DNA from: Rotaria sordida
Taxonomy: Eukaryota > Rotifera > Eurotatoria > Philodinida > Philodinidae
NCBI GenBank assembly: GCA_905250125.1
Contig: CAJNOL010000440.1
Location: 1 to 64,000 of the forward strand
Direction of reading: 5' to 3'
Length of the DNA stretch: 64,000 bases
This document shows, piece by piece, positions 39,173-52,039 of this stretch. The position numbers were made by a program, and so were the translations under genes. Each line of letters starts with the position of its first letter. Position 1 is the first letter of the stretch. A model generated the notes under the pieces. The model worked only from the letters and a program-made list of their open reading frames with translations. It did no database searches and had not been told where the DNA came from.

Positions 39173-41719
39173 ATGTATAGTTATGAACATATACCAGTCG
39201 AATGGTTTACTTCAAATAGACGACCACAAACATCTAATTACCCCCCACCACCACCAATGTCTCGACCAGTATCAAAAAGTTTCAATCGAATATCTGATTT
39301 TATATTTCCTGATACAGTTCATGTACGTTTTCGTTCATCTTCTCGTCAACAACAACAACAACAACAACAACAACGGCCTATTTTCCCACGATATCAACGA
39401 ACTGAAAATTATAGTTTACCAGCATTAAATCAACGTGATTTAATTATTGTTGAACGTTTACCTGTTGAAGAATTAGATGATGTTGATTTACTCTATCGTG
39501 AACAATATTATGAACCAAATCAACAAATTCAACGTTGTTATACATCAAATATTGATCAACATCGATTACCATCATATGAAAAAATTTCTACAGGATTAAA
39601 AAATCGATCAGTTGCATATCGTGAAAAATTTCGTGATAGAAAAAAACGTCATACAACTGATAATGCATATCATTCAATGTTAAAATCAATTTTAGAAAAA
39701 GATCAACAACCATATATGAATGATAAAAATTCAAATTATATTCTTTCATATAGAACTACACTTGATCCAATTACAGATTCAGAATCTATGACATCTATTA
39801 ACCAGCAAAAACAGTATAATAATGATACTTCAAATTATCGAGTACCTATCAATGGAACAATACCTAATGCGAATGAAAAAATCCGTTCAAGACAATTTAG
39901 TTCAACAATAAGTACTCGAGATTCATCAAGTGATACAGACATTACTGAAAGACGTCCGAAAATAATGAATTCAACTTATTATCAACAAGATTCATCAGTA
40001 AGAAATATAGTTTCAGTAGAATATTAATATCATATAGAATATTTAGTATATTAATTCATCAAATATTCCTTCAAATATTTCACCACGTTTTTCATCTAAT
40101 CGTGTACATGTTCAATATCAACCTGACAGATTCATTCCGATTAATTCATCAATAGCAGACACAAACAATCATGAAACAATGTCTAATTCCAATAATCTGA
40201 TCACTTCATCGCCATTTAATAATGTTACTAATGATCAGATAAACAATCAAATATCATCACAAGACTCAACGCATCATGTTTCTTTGTGCGTCAATGATCT
40301 ACATACAACATTATTTATTGATGAAGATACATTGAAGAAGACGAAGACATCCATTAATAATAATGGTAGAAAAGGTAAATAATCAAACGTATATTGAATA
40401 TTTTAATTAAAACTTGTCAATGAAATCGAATAAGAAAATAATTAAAAAATAACAACAATTATTTTTCTTTCTTTACCTTTTATTTCTTATTTAGCAGTTA
40501 TAAAAACATTTATCGATCGAATTATCAAACGATTACAGCATTTTAAATCTTCACTTGATAATGGATTAAGTATGCGTTGTTCACCTATTAGATTTATTCC
40601 CTGTTTGAAATGCATGTTTGTGTGCTTTCTCAGATTGCATTTTTTTTTCTATTTGACACGAATGACCAAAACAATAATAAAAATAAAAATAAATATCAAA
40701 TATTTATATAATATCGTTTATGTTTAATTAATTTTAGTTCATACACGAAAACGAAATACATTAGTTAATGGATCAATTATTACTGCTGATTATCATTCAC
40801 CTCAAGAAATAACAAATAGAAAAACGAATATAAATCAATCAATCGATTTTCTAGATGAAAATAAACTTGTTCGACCATATTTTTTAATTAAACCACAAAC
40901 AATACTTATGTTACCTAATGAAACAGGTAAATTGATAGAAAATTAAATTTATTAAAAGAATATTAAATTTTTCTTCTTAGCTAAATTTAAATGTTGTTTT
41001 GGTGGTGATCCATTTCCGACTCTTACTTGGTCACATAATGAATGTCGTATACCTGAAATATTTCTTACTAGTGATACAACATCATCACGATATCGAACAC
41101 ATAAATTACATGATATTTATTATTTGGACATTGGACCGATTAATCTTCGTGATCATGGCCAAATAAAATGTACAATTATGAATAGATTTGGTCGAGAAGA
41201 AGCTGTTGCTCAATTAATTGTTGTTCGTAAGGACATTCAAAGAAGCGTTGATGATTAATTATTATAGGTGTTTTTTTTTTGTTAAGCTTCACCAGCTGAT
41301 GCTACACCATATATTACACAGCCGCTTAATGATATAATTATTATTGAAGGAAGACCATTAAAAATATCGTGTGGTATTACTGGTTTACAAGTGACGGTCA
41401 ACTGGTTTCATAATGGAAAAGTAGAAATATTTATTTTTGAATAATATTGATTAAATAATTTGAAAATCTATTTTAGTTAATTTCATCAATGACAGAATCA
41501 AAAGACAATTATAATAATGAAAAGTCTATATTTAGTCTTTCTTGTGTATGTATATTGAAATTAGAAATAAAAAATTTTGATATGTTTAATTATTGATTTT
41601 TTATTTAGTGTTTGAAAACTGATACTGGTACAATTGATTGTTTTGTTAAAAATCGTTTTGGAGAAGCGAGAACAAGTTGTCGTATTACAGTAATCAATGA
41701 ACCAGAATTAGACCGGTGA
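39173..41719 (+). CDS. Disordered protein with two C-terminal I-set Ig domains
   Basis: Eight exons (39173-39997, 40047-40374, 40495-40569, 40738-40926, 40981-41226, 41287-41420, 41477-41545, 41609-41719) stay in phase and give 658 residues. The first 400 or so residues are low complexity and charged, with PPPPP near residue 25 and a polyglutamine run from CAA codons at 39348-39374. Two Ig domains end the protein: one beginning PYFLIKPQTILMLPNETAKF with TWSHNECRI and DHGQIKCTIMNRFGREEA, the second YITQPLNDIIIIEGRPLKIS with NWFHNGK and GTIDCFVKNRFGEA. There is no signal peptide or membrane helix, so it is probably intracellular. The layout recalls the palladin/myotilin/myopalladin group of actin-associated Ig proteins, but orthology is unproven. 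An in-frame TAA lies 18 bases upstream of the ATG. Confidence 0.75.
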
Positions 41720-44427
41720 ATATTTAATAATATAAAAAATGCCACAAAGGAACGCATCATTAATTCATTTCTTTTTTTGTTTTTCTGTATTTTCCCATTA
41801 GTCCAATATGTTGATTATTATCTTCTTTTTTCTTTTCTTATGTGTTGTATTGTAGCATTGTATTGCTTTCCTCTATTGTCATTATGACTCAATAAATTAG
41901 TAATGAAAACTAATGCAAAGAAAGGTGTGTGTGTAGAATTTTAAAAATGTTTGTTTTTTTTTTTTGATTAATTTCATTCTGAATAATTTGAAAGCCTAAT
42001 AAATTGATACAATATTGAGAATTTAACTTTGATTTTAAAGAATATTTTACACCCATGTAATCAAACGATTATTACATAGTATATCTTATCTATGTAGAAA
42101 AAATGTTACAATTTTTTTTTTAAATAATACTTATAAACAACTGATAAGGTTAGAAATAAAAGTTCCAAAAAAAATCACAATTATATAAATTCATTCATTG
42201 TTATTAATAATAAAAAAACTTAAAACTATCAATATAACATAATTTAGATGAATTATTATGTTCATATAGCTACATCAATTTAGTTCAATACTTATATTAC
42301 CATTATCCTAGGTATTGATTTTAACTACGATTATATCGCAAAGACAAAAAAAAAACATTTTGATTAAATCGCTAGTCAAATATCTTGTAAGCAAGATGTT
42401 GGAAAGATAATTTATAGTTATATTTCTCAACTGTGTCTGATTGATCTGTACCAAGATTTTGAAATGTCAAGATCAGACAAAAAAAAATAAACAATCTGAA
42501 TATCTTTCTGCAGGGCCTTGATTAAAATAATAGCGATACCATTGATGTATTTTCATAATAAAAAATTCTTAATTCATTCTAAATTTATTCGCAGAAAACA
42601 TTCTCACTTTATTTTTTAATATAGCACGTATGAAAGAAGTTCTCAACAGTGAAGGCACGTATCATTCAATATGATTAAAGGTTCAAAATATAAGGAAAAA
42701 AGAAAAACTCTGTAATCTACCATTCATTTTTTTTGACTGGTTTATTGTGTCTTTGTAGAAGATGTTATCCGTTTTTTTAGAAAAAAATATTCACGATTAG
42801 ATACAGACTTTTGAAGAGATAGGATCGAGTATTGTATTCTTGTATATTTTTAAAGATAAATTTTTTTTTTTTAAAAAATGATAGATTAAATGATGCCTTA
42901 GGTTTCAGTATTTATGAAATCTTTAAATAAAATGACTTCTACATTGAATGTATCTTCTCTAGAGAAGTAGTCTCAGGATAGTCTAGAAAGATTTTTATTT
43001 TAAAGCTGAATTACTATGTTCAAATTTTCAGATCATTTATAAATAATTATAATCATGTTAATGTCGACTATTTCAATTGGATAAATTTTATTTTTCATTA
43101 GAATAAATTGTTACTAATTAGTTAATTATTTTATATTAAATTCTTCTTTTTTTTTTGACTGAAATGTCTCATCCTTTCAATTAATGAATGCAAATGAAAT
43201 ATACATAGTCAATTTGTAGAATTAATTCTGTAAATTAAATTGTTTTTTTTTTATAATACATTTTTTGTTGTTACAATGTCTCTTAGTCAAAGTTAGATGT
43301 TTTTTAAATGTTCAGATAAATTTTTGTTTTTGCATTAAATAAAAATTGGAAAACAAGACATTGATATAAGATCTTGGAAATCTTGATTAACAGTATCCAA
43401 GATCAGGAAAGACAAGATATTTGATAGAAGAAGTTGAATATATGTTATCAAGATCTTACAAATCTGTATCCAAGATCTAGTTATAGATCTTGGTATAAAA
43501 TAATTGTATTATTTTGTACGTAAATTTTCAAGATCTGTTCACTTTTCTATACCTTGTATCTTGACCGAGATCTTGTTTACAAGATGTTCGACTAGGGATA
43601 AGAAATAGGCTAATAGTAAGATAATAAATTATGAGATCATACTTTACTGATCAGTACCATCACTTTCCACAAAGTTATACAATAGTCAAAAAAATGTTAG
43701 ATTTTTGAAAAATAGTTTCATCAAGAAAAAAAGAACAAATGCTTATTTGTTTGTTTTTTAACATGTTGATATTTTTTTGAATCGTAACTGCTATTTATGG
43801 CATCACTTTGTTTGATCTAGAGGTATATGACTGTCAACGACTGCCAAGCGCCATCTGTATCGTGGTAATTCTGCATAAACATACGTCACTTTTACAGGAA
43901 ACTATTAGTGTTTGGTATCTTCCAATTAAAAATAACAATTGGAAACAAAATTTTCATTTTATGTATGTAAAATCAATTCATAGTAAAGTGTAAAAAAAAA
44001 CGAAGAGAGTTCCTTTTTTTTTTAATGGTACATATACTTCCTTTCTTTTCTTTTTTTTAAATAAATTTTCATTTTATAGAGAATGACGTCAAATTGGACG
44101 AAGAAAAGTCATATCTAAATCGAAATTTTATCTACACTAAATAAAGGTTAAATATTTCTTATTTTTATTTTAATGATTAATTTTTTATGATGTCTACTCT
44201 CAAGGTTTTACCTTTCCTATGTAAATAGTCTTTTTTATATTCTATGAAAGTAAACTATAAAAAAAACTGCTTGTCTTTTTTTTTTATAAGACAACAAGAA
44301 AATAGAATTTGATTAAGTTTCTTTTTTTGATTTTTTAGATGATTATTTAATAAAAACAAGAACTAAAAAAAAGTATACCAAAATGTAGAAAAATAAAGAA
44401 TTTTTTCTTTCTTTGAATTTAAATCTA
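41720..44427. other. Intergenic region containing a TIR element
   Basis: Only the 1.2 kb element at 42368-43599 is recognisable. The remainder is AT-rich, with T tracts and no coding exon. A small open frame at 43808-43993 resembles nothing I know. Confidence 0.5.
42368..43599. mobile_element. 1.2 kb non-autonomous DNA element with TIRs and CAAGAT clusters
   Basis: The left end reads CTAGTCAAATATCTTGTAAG, then CAAGATGTTGG. The right end, in reverse complement, reads CTAGTCGAACATCTTGTAAA, then CAAGATCTCGG. The inverted match covers about 45 bases. Inside the right end at 43360-43595, AAGATCT/CAAGAT motifs in both orientations recur about a dozen times, with a few in the left end. Such subterminal motif clusters are typical transposase-binding sites in hAT- and CACTA-type elements. 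No transposase frame is present. Confidence 0.6.
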
Positions 44428-47400
44428 ATGTTTTCATTAAGTCAACGTTATTTATTTGACCATCTATTAACATTTGATGATTTATCGAAAAAATCACAAT
44501 ATAAAAATATAAAATTTAAACGTGCTTTTGAATTTCTTCAATTACTTTTTCTTCAACGTGTTTATGGTATCGATATAATAAAACGTTCACCAATACGACA
44601 ATTATATAAACAACAACAACAACAACAACAACAATATCAATTTGAAGTATTTCTAGGTGGTTCATGTAATCCAACAACATGGAGACATGAGCAAGCTATT
44701 CCTTATTTTCAATTACATTCAGTTGCTTATTATAATCCACAAGTTGCTAATTGGACACCTGATTTAGTTGAAATTGAACATAATGCAAAAGAATCAGCAA
44801 GACTTTTATTTTTTGTTATTGATCATGATACACGATCATTAGCAGCTATAGCTGAAGTATGTTATTTAATAGCACGTGAACGAACTATTATTGTTATTAT
44901 AACTCCCATGCCAGAAGATAAATATCAAACAAAATTTATTCAACAAAAAAATTTTTATAATGAACAAGATAATGAAAATGATTATGAAAATGTTTGTCAA
45001 GCAAGAGAAACATTAAGAATATTACTTCAAATTAAAAATGTACCAGTTTTTGATAATGTTAAAGTCGGATTAGAATGTGCAGGATTTTTAATTAAAAATC
45101 GAAAACAATCTATGACGAATTGTAAAACTTTCGATGAAGAAAAAACGAACAACAATAATAAAAATGAAAAAAGTAAGCCATTTAATTTATCGATAAAAAT
45201 AAAAAAATCAATGAATTTTATCTAAATTTCTCATCGCAATAAAAAAAAGAAGCCCTTAGGGCTTCTATTGTGGGAGAACTACCAATATGACTTGTGTAGA
45301 TAACATCAAGAGAAGACTCATACACCTATATCATATCATAATATTACGAGTAGAAGAAATATGAATTTGTAATGATATTCATATACCTGTTACCATACAA
45401 AGAAGCGATTACAAGAGTACATTGTGACCATGATTTCACATGTCATGTCGCCTATTACTTTTCAAGACATAATTATTTTTAAGAGATAGAAAACAACAAC
45501 AAAAACTAATATTATTTCTTCGGCTCTTTCATTTTTGTATCAAATCAATTTGAGCTTATAGTACCATTAAGTATCTTACTATTTCAAATAAACTTGAATA
45601 CTTAATAATGAACGTTTGGATATACTTTATTTTCAACATGAGCTATTAACTTTTAATACGTCATCAAATGACGAAGACCTATACTATATTTTGCTCGATT
45701 GAAATTTGTCATCAGAATTAATTTTAATATGATTTCATGAAAGACTGTAAGTCTAGAGATGTGCCATTTCAGTTTACTGACTACCAAAGTCATCGACTCA
45801 GTGTAGTTAATGCGCACTTACACCAGTATTCAGTGAAACACAACTACAAAATGGATGTATTTTGATAGCGTTGATGTTTCAATGTTGTAGTGAACGTGGA
45901 TGCCAGTGTACCTTGTATCAATGACTCATTGTTGAGTATTTACACTAACATTATACATCGCTACTCACTGTGAACCTAACAATTTTAATTTTAAAAATAA
46001 GTTCTAGAATATATTTAGAGAAACATGTGCTTCTTTGTAGTGATTTCTAGTTTACTAATAGCATCCTGAGTGTTTTCTTTTTGGGTGTCGATATAGCTTA
46101 TTCGTCATGCCTATGCCTTGTTATTCTGGAGTTATTGATGTAAATTTTAGTTTTTTGGTAAGGATATGAAGTTGTGACCGTTCGAAGTCAAAAATGTAGT
46201 AAAACAGTCGTAATTCCAGAAGAACAAGTTGCATACGGACAAAGCCTATAAGTTGTATTGACCTTCGACATCTAGTGACAATCTCTTGTTAGTAAAATTA
46301 GTAATTGTTAATGATTATCTATTTTAGTTTCTCGTTCATCTTCAAATAAAATTAGTTTTGAATCTCCTGATAATTTTTATCGTAAACAATCTCTATCAGA
46401 AATGACTTTATCGTCTTCAGTTCCAGTTTATCGACGTCATAGTGCAACATCAATAACACAGAAAATTCTTCCTTTATCATCTTTAAATCCATTTTTGCGT
46501 TCAATTAATTTTACGACTGGTTTTCATTATCATCAACGACCAATTTGTACAAAAACACAAATATCATGTTCAACAAATGAAAGTGATGATGATGGTTATG
46601 GTTCATTAATATCTAGTAATCGTACATTATCTCGATCAGCATCATCATGTATAACATCTGATTTTTATGAATGTTCTATTGATCATCAATTTGAAAGTAA
46701 TTCTTTAATGTAAGAAAATCAATAAATAAATCAAATAATAATATTAATAAAAAAAAATTTCATTTAGATTTTATCAGCCTATTTCTACATTAAATATTAT
46801 GATGTCAATTTTTTCTACATATATTTCATTCGTATGTTTTCCCATATCATCAAATTTATCAATAACACAATCAATTTATAATGTCTGTACAATTTCTTAT
46901 CTTTTTATAAATCATATTCTATTTTCTTTTATGAAAAACATAATGACATCAAATAAAGAAACTATTCATTTCAATTATCCAATTTATATGTTTGATCTTT
47001 ATATAGCTTCCGGTGATCATGATGAAATTTGGTTAAATACATATGTATTACCAATTCTTAAAGACATAAATGTAAAATATATAAAACGACAAACATGTGA
47101 TGATAATGATCAACTTGATCTTGTTTATAATATTTATGTACGTAAACGTTCACGTTTATTATATTATTTAATAAATAATAATGAACGTCTATCAAATCTT
47201 GTTAGTGAACTTGCATATCTTATTGGTGAACGTAAATATTATATTATTGTTTATTTACAATCAACAATTGATGAAAATTCAGATAAAATTTTGACAAAAA
47301 ATGAACGACAAGATATTGAACGTTCAAGAAAATATCTTGAAGATTTAGCAATAAAAGAAAATATTTTATTGTTTCATTCACGTGAACAAAGTTGCCAACA

Positions 47401-47434
47401 CGTTTTAGCTTTTTTTCTTCAAAATGAACACTAA
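44428..47434 (+). CDS. raw-like: Raw/OLRN-1 homologue with two deoxyribosyltransferase-like domains
   Basis: Three exons (44428-45172, 46328-46709, 46768-47434) join in phase into 597 residues. The first domain starts near residue 72 after a polyglutamine run: FEVFLGGSCNPTTWRHEQAI, HSVAYYNPQVANWTPDLVEI, EHNAKESARLLFFVIDHDTR, then EVCYLIARERTIIVIITPM. I recall this arrangement from fly Raw and nematode OLRN-1, whose domain resembles nucleoside 2-deoxyribosyltransferases. Raw restrains JNK signalling, and OLRN-1 acts in olfactory neuron asymmetry. The middle exon is Ser-rich linker. A second, diverged copy covers about residues 420-597 (MFDLYIASGDHDEIWLNTYV, RSRLLYYLINNNERLSNLVS, ELAYLIGERKYYIIVYL); it lacks the GGS start motif. 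I chose the ATG at 44428; a 5' exon upstream cannot be excluded. The long first intron (1,155 nt) carries repeat copies. Confidence 0.72.
45248..45266. repeat. Perfect 8-bp-stem hairpin in Raw intron 1
   Basis: AGAAGCCC, loop TTA, GGGCTTCT: an exact inverted repeat in AT-rich intron sequence, about 75 bases after the donor site. Confidence 0.6.
45752..45990 (+). repeat. Dispersed repeat, copy C
   Basis: Sequence such as TTACTGACTACCAAAGTCATC, GACTCAGTGTAGTTAATGCG and ATTTTGATAGCGTTG matches copy A (18904-19405) in the same order. The GC-rich middle of copy A is missing, so this looks like an internally deleted copy. It lies in intron 1 of the Raw-like gene. Confidence 0.6.
46088..46260. mobile_element. 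Small foldback element in Raw intron 1
   Basis: The left arm CCTATGCCTTGTTATTCTGG mirrors the right arm, which in reverse complement reads CGTATGCAACTTGTTCTTCTG. The match extends over about 50 bases to CTTAT near both ends. The loop is about 60 bases. There is no coding capacity. Confidence 0.5.
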
Positions 47435-47790
47435 TTAATTTGCTCGACAAGATTGTTATTAGTTTGTTATAAAGAAAAAACACAACACAACAATCGAATC
47501 AAGTTTCTTTTTTTTTTTATGATGGGTGATAAATAACCAGAATAAAATGTTTTTTCATATTTATATGTTTATTTTACGTTTATTTTTAATAAAAAAAAAA
47601 AAAAAACTTTGTCTAAAACAACCCATGTTCTTATGACAATGGTCAAGTATTCTAGCATATTTCTACTTAATAGTTTCTTTTATAGATTTAGATAACAAAA
47701 AAAAAAAACACAATACTAATAAAATAAAATGTTCATATCAGACTACATACAAATGTGATAGAGTTGATATTCATATACTCATAAAAGAAA
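47435..47790. other. Short intergenic spacer
   Basis: 356 bases separate the Raw-like stop from the KLHL start on the same strand. AATAAA-like signals near 47540 and 47588 suit the 3' end of the Raw-like transcript. No other feature is visible. Confidence 0.45.
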
Positions 47791-50272
47791 ATGTCATCTA
47801 ACCTTGGTATAGCAACACCACCAATCGATTCGAACAGTCATGTAGAATATTTTACTAAATCTAATCATCCATCGTATCTAATTTCAAAATTTTTATCTTA
47901 TCTCCGACAAGGATTTCTTTGTGATATTATTTTTATTTATGATAATGGAAAAATAAAACGACAAATAATTGCTCATCGTCTTATTATCTCGATATTATCT
48001 GATTATTTTCATAGTTTATTTGAAAATCATAAACAAACTGAGATTATTATCAATGATATTGATCCAGATATTTTTGAAAAAATTATACTTTATGCATATG
48101 AAGGTAAAATTTATTTTATAATATAAATTTATCTAAATTGAAAAATAAATATCCCTTAGGTCATATTGAAATTCATTCAACTAATGTTACTAAAATTCTT
48201 CATATTTCACATTTATTTCATATAACTGAAATAATTGAAGCATGTTGTAATTTTATTAAAAAACAAATTCAACCATCAAATTGTTTTGATCTATATAGAT
48301 TTGCTTTAAAACATAATTTACAAGATTTAACAGAAACTATTTGGAATTATATTCTTGTATGGTTTTTTTTTACTTCTTCTTTCTTTTTAATATTAAGTTC
48401 TTTTTTTCTTTCTTTCAGGATCATTTCTCAATAGTTATTCAAAATAATCATGAATTTCTTGAATTATCTTTTGATGAAATGAAACAACTATTAGCATCTG
48501 GTAAGTAAATTATTTTGATGATAATAAGAAAGAGAAATTACGATTACAAAGTAATAGACAGCGGAAAAGTTATCTGGTGTTCACTAACGGTAACGATGGT
48601 CTTACAAATTACTCAATAAATGAGAAAGTTACGAGTTCGCTTATTGAGTTTGATCAAAAGTTTTCGTGATCGAAGAATTCAATTCTCGTTGAAATTTTTT
48701 AGTTTCATTTTTTTTTGCACGAATTACCGATAGAATCGGAATCGGAGAGTTGTAGATCAAACTTTATAAGAAATCCATATTTCTACTAAATAGGATTTTC
48801 TTAATGAAAATATTATTTTAGATAATATCAATGTTCAATCGGAAGAAATAGTTTATGAAGCATTTATTTCGTGGCTTGATTATGATTTAAATCGACATAA
48901 TGATTATTTAGCAAAATTATTTAATTTAATTAGATTACCTTTAATCAAAAGAAAAGTATGATCAAGAAAATTTTATTATTAATTATTTTATTTTATTTTT
49001 TTGTAATAGTATTTGATAGATTATATTGATACAAATAAAATATTTGAAAATAATAGTTTATGTCAAATGTTGATTATTGAAGCAATGCGTTACCATTTAG
49101 TACCAGAAAAATGTTTAACTATGAAAACAATAAGAACAAAACCAAGAAAATCAACACTTGGTGTTCTTTATTGTTTTGGTGGAATTAATAATACTAAAAG
49201 TAAGAATAAAATTAACAATATGATTTTATATTTTAATTTAAAAAATTAGATTTACAAACTATTGAAAGATATGATTTTCGAACTGATTGTTGGCAAATAG
49301 ATGACCAATGGAATAGTCGACGTTCTCAGTTTGCTTGTATTAGACTAAATACAAAATTATATATATGTGGAGGTCGAGCTGGTCTTAAAACGTTTGTTGA
49401 TATTTTTTATTAAGTTTTTATGAATGATTGATTTTATTTTTAGGTTAAATAGTATTGAAATCTATGATTTTCAAACAAAAATTTGGACTATTGGATCACC
49501 AATGCTTACTAATCGTTATGATTTAGGTATTGAACATATTGGTGGTCCTTTATATGCTATTGGGGGTCATAATGGACAAATTATTCTTAATACAGTAGAA
49601 CGTTTTGATCCGGACATATCTGAATGGACTTATGTTGCATCAATGAACAATCCACGATATACATTAGGTGTTGCTGTTCTTGAAAATCGGTAAAATTTCT
49701 TTTTTTTTTTTAATATGCTTTTAATTTGTCTATATTTCTTTTTTTCTTTAGGATTTATGCAGTTGGAGGTAAAGATGATTCTACAAGTCTTCGAGAAATG
49801 GAATTTTTTGATCCACATACTAATCGTTGGTCACAATGTGCATCAATGATAAAATGTCGTGCTAGTGTAGCTGTTGTTTGTTGTAATGAATTTTTATATG
49901 CTATTGGTGGTTATGAATTGTTAACAATAAATAAAAATATTATTCGACATGATGATGGTGAACGTTATGATTTAAAATGTAATCAATGGACATTGATTAC
50001 TTCATTTAGTCGACCAAAACAAGCTTTAGGAATAGCTGTTGTTAATAATAAATTATATATTATTGGTGGTTTTAATGGAAAATTTTTAAATGAAATGGAA
50101 AAATATGATACAGAAACTAATAAATGGAAAAAAGTAGAAAATAAATATTATTATTTAATCTTTGATAGGTTATGGAGAAGTTTTTTTTTCTTCTTTTTAG
50201 TGTTCTCCATTAAGAACAAAAAGAGCCGGTGCTTGTCTTATTCATTTACCTAATTCTATTGATCAATTATAA
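47791..50272 (+). CDS. BTB-BACK-Kelch protein (KLHL family)
   Basis: KLHL proteins usually act as substrate adaptors of Cullin-3 ubiquitin ligases. Nine exons (47791-48103, 48160-48356, 48419-48500, 48822-48955, 49010-49199, 49250-49391, 49444-49689, 49752-50133, 50201-50272) join in phase into 585 residues, the usual KLHL length. The BTB domain covers about 30-140 (FLCDIIFIYDNG, AHRLIISILSDYFHSLF) and BACK about 145-260 (NCFDLYRFALKHNL, EEIVYEAFISWLDYD). Kelch blades follow, with paired glycines and downstream Tyr/Trp: VLYCFGGINNTK, LYICGGRAG, LYAIGGHNGQ, IYAVGGKDDS, LYAIGGYELL and LYIIGGFNGK, six in all. The fifth blade carries an insertion (LLTINKNIIRHDDGERYD). The substrate and the specific KLHL orthologue are not identifiable. 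Confidence 0.88.
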
Positions 50273-51324
50273 AATATGCTAATGTTATCTCAAGGAAATA
50301 AAAATTCTTCAACTAGTTCTCATCAAAGAAATCGTCTTATTCTTTTATAAATATTTTTTTTACAATTTTATATATCAATTAAAATTTATTTTGTATTTTA
50401 TTTAATAATAAATATGATTAGATAGTCTTTCAACATAATCTTCAATTGGTCATTTATGAACATTCATCATTTGTCTTTTTATTTGATTAACAGATATTGT
50501 TCGTAGTGCATACGTATTCATTGTTCTGATCTTGATATCAACATATCAGTTGCAAAAAACGAATCAATAAATATAGATAATATCTCCAAAAAAATAACAA
50601 TTACAGTAAAACATCTTCCAATAATGAAAGGTTTCAGATCTGACACAAGAATTTTTGCTAGAAATGTCTCTCTATAATGTCATCATCTCGTTATTCTTAA
50701 CAATGAACACTTTTGTGCGCTTCTTCTTGTTATTATAACTTCTCTATTGTGAACATAAGTGCAATGTTCTTATGAACTACGAGTGCGTACGTTTAATGAG
50801 CTAAAATCAAACTTAAGTGGCATCGATATTTACAAAAAAAGAAATTAAATTTTTTGCTGTAGTTGAAAAAATCTTTCAATTCAAAACATTTCGATGAAAA
50901 CCAATGGACAAGACTATAGATACCTTGATGTTTAATTCAGACCAATGTAAAAGCAGATAATCTAGCATAGTTTTTTCGTTGTATAACAAATCATACACCA
51001 ACTTTTCAAACTGACCAGCTTCATATAGTGGATGATTTTTAATGATTCCAAGAGGGTATCTCTAAAAACTACGAACATTCACGGATACTCATTATTACTT
51101 TGATTTTAACTGTAAAAGATAATGGTGCTCAGCTTAATATTTTATTGTAAGATATCTTGTGTAAGTAAAATTCAAAGTAATAATTGGTGTATGTGTACTA
51201 TTCATTTTGAACTCTATATGATTTGACAGGTTTCGTGATGTCCGCAGTTTTTTTTTAAGGAAACTGTATTTATGTTAATAGCATACGAGTAATAATTGTT
51301 ACTATTGCTCATTTCAAAAAAAAA

Positions 51325-51870
51325 AAGGCGGGTGGATATTTTTCAAACAACTTTTGATAGAAGCAAGATAGAGAGCTGCGATTTTCACCGTTGGAAAGAG
51401 AAGATAGAGACGCATCAAACTGTATATTACAGAATAATGTGACCTAGTTTTTTCAAAGACTTACATCGATGTTTTTGAAAACCAAGATACTCCGTAAGAT
51501 GAGTAAAGTGAATTTTCAATAATCAGTTGTGCATTCGAATCTCTAATGGATGCTCTATAAAATTACACAAGGCTCAGACTTCTAGATGTACTCGTTCAAT
51601 AGTTATAGCATTCTACTTAAAATTCTGAATCGATTTTTCTATTAATTTCTGTGAACAAAATCATTTTTTTTTGCGTTTTTCTTATTTTATGAGAAACCAA
51701 TTTTTCGACACTTTTTTAAGAAGATTGGTTACGAAAATTTTAAAAAACATCTTAGAAAAACCTATAATATAAGATTCGATGCATCTTTACCTCCTCTTTC
51801 CAACGGTGAAAAACCGCGACTCTCTGTCTTCCTTCTATCAAAAGTTATTCGAAAAATATCCATTCGCCTT
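51325..51870. mobile_element. Foldback element, about 546 bases
   Basis: The left arm starts AAGGCGGGTGGATATTTTTC and the right arm in reverse complement starts AAGGCGAATGGATATTTTTC. Both continue with AACTTTTGATAGAAG and TTTCACCGTTGGAAAGAG. The strong match covers about 105 bases per arm, and the centre shows little self-similarity. There is no coding capacity. Target-site duplications are unclear because the left flank is poly-A. Confidence 0.7.
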
Positions 51871-52039
51871 AATGATCCTAATACATTAAAATAGTCAACT
51901 CATATAGATATATAATTGGTTCCAGAAATCATCATACTTATTATTATACTAATACAGGAACCTCTCCAAGTGTTAAATCGCTTTTCGACTGAGCCGATAT
52001 TCATTTTATAAATAACGGATAAGTGTAGAACAGTTTGGT

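Noticed and set aside
44413-44427. Upstream TTG as the start of the Raw-like protein
   Set aside because: TTG is not a normal nuclear start in animals; the first ATG is at 44428.
49630-49818. Minus-strand frame inside the KLHL gene
   Set aside because: It is the shadow of Kelch-repeat coding exons.
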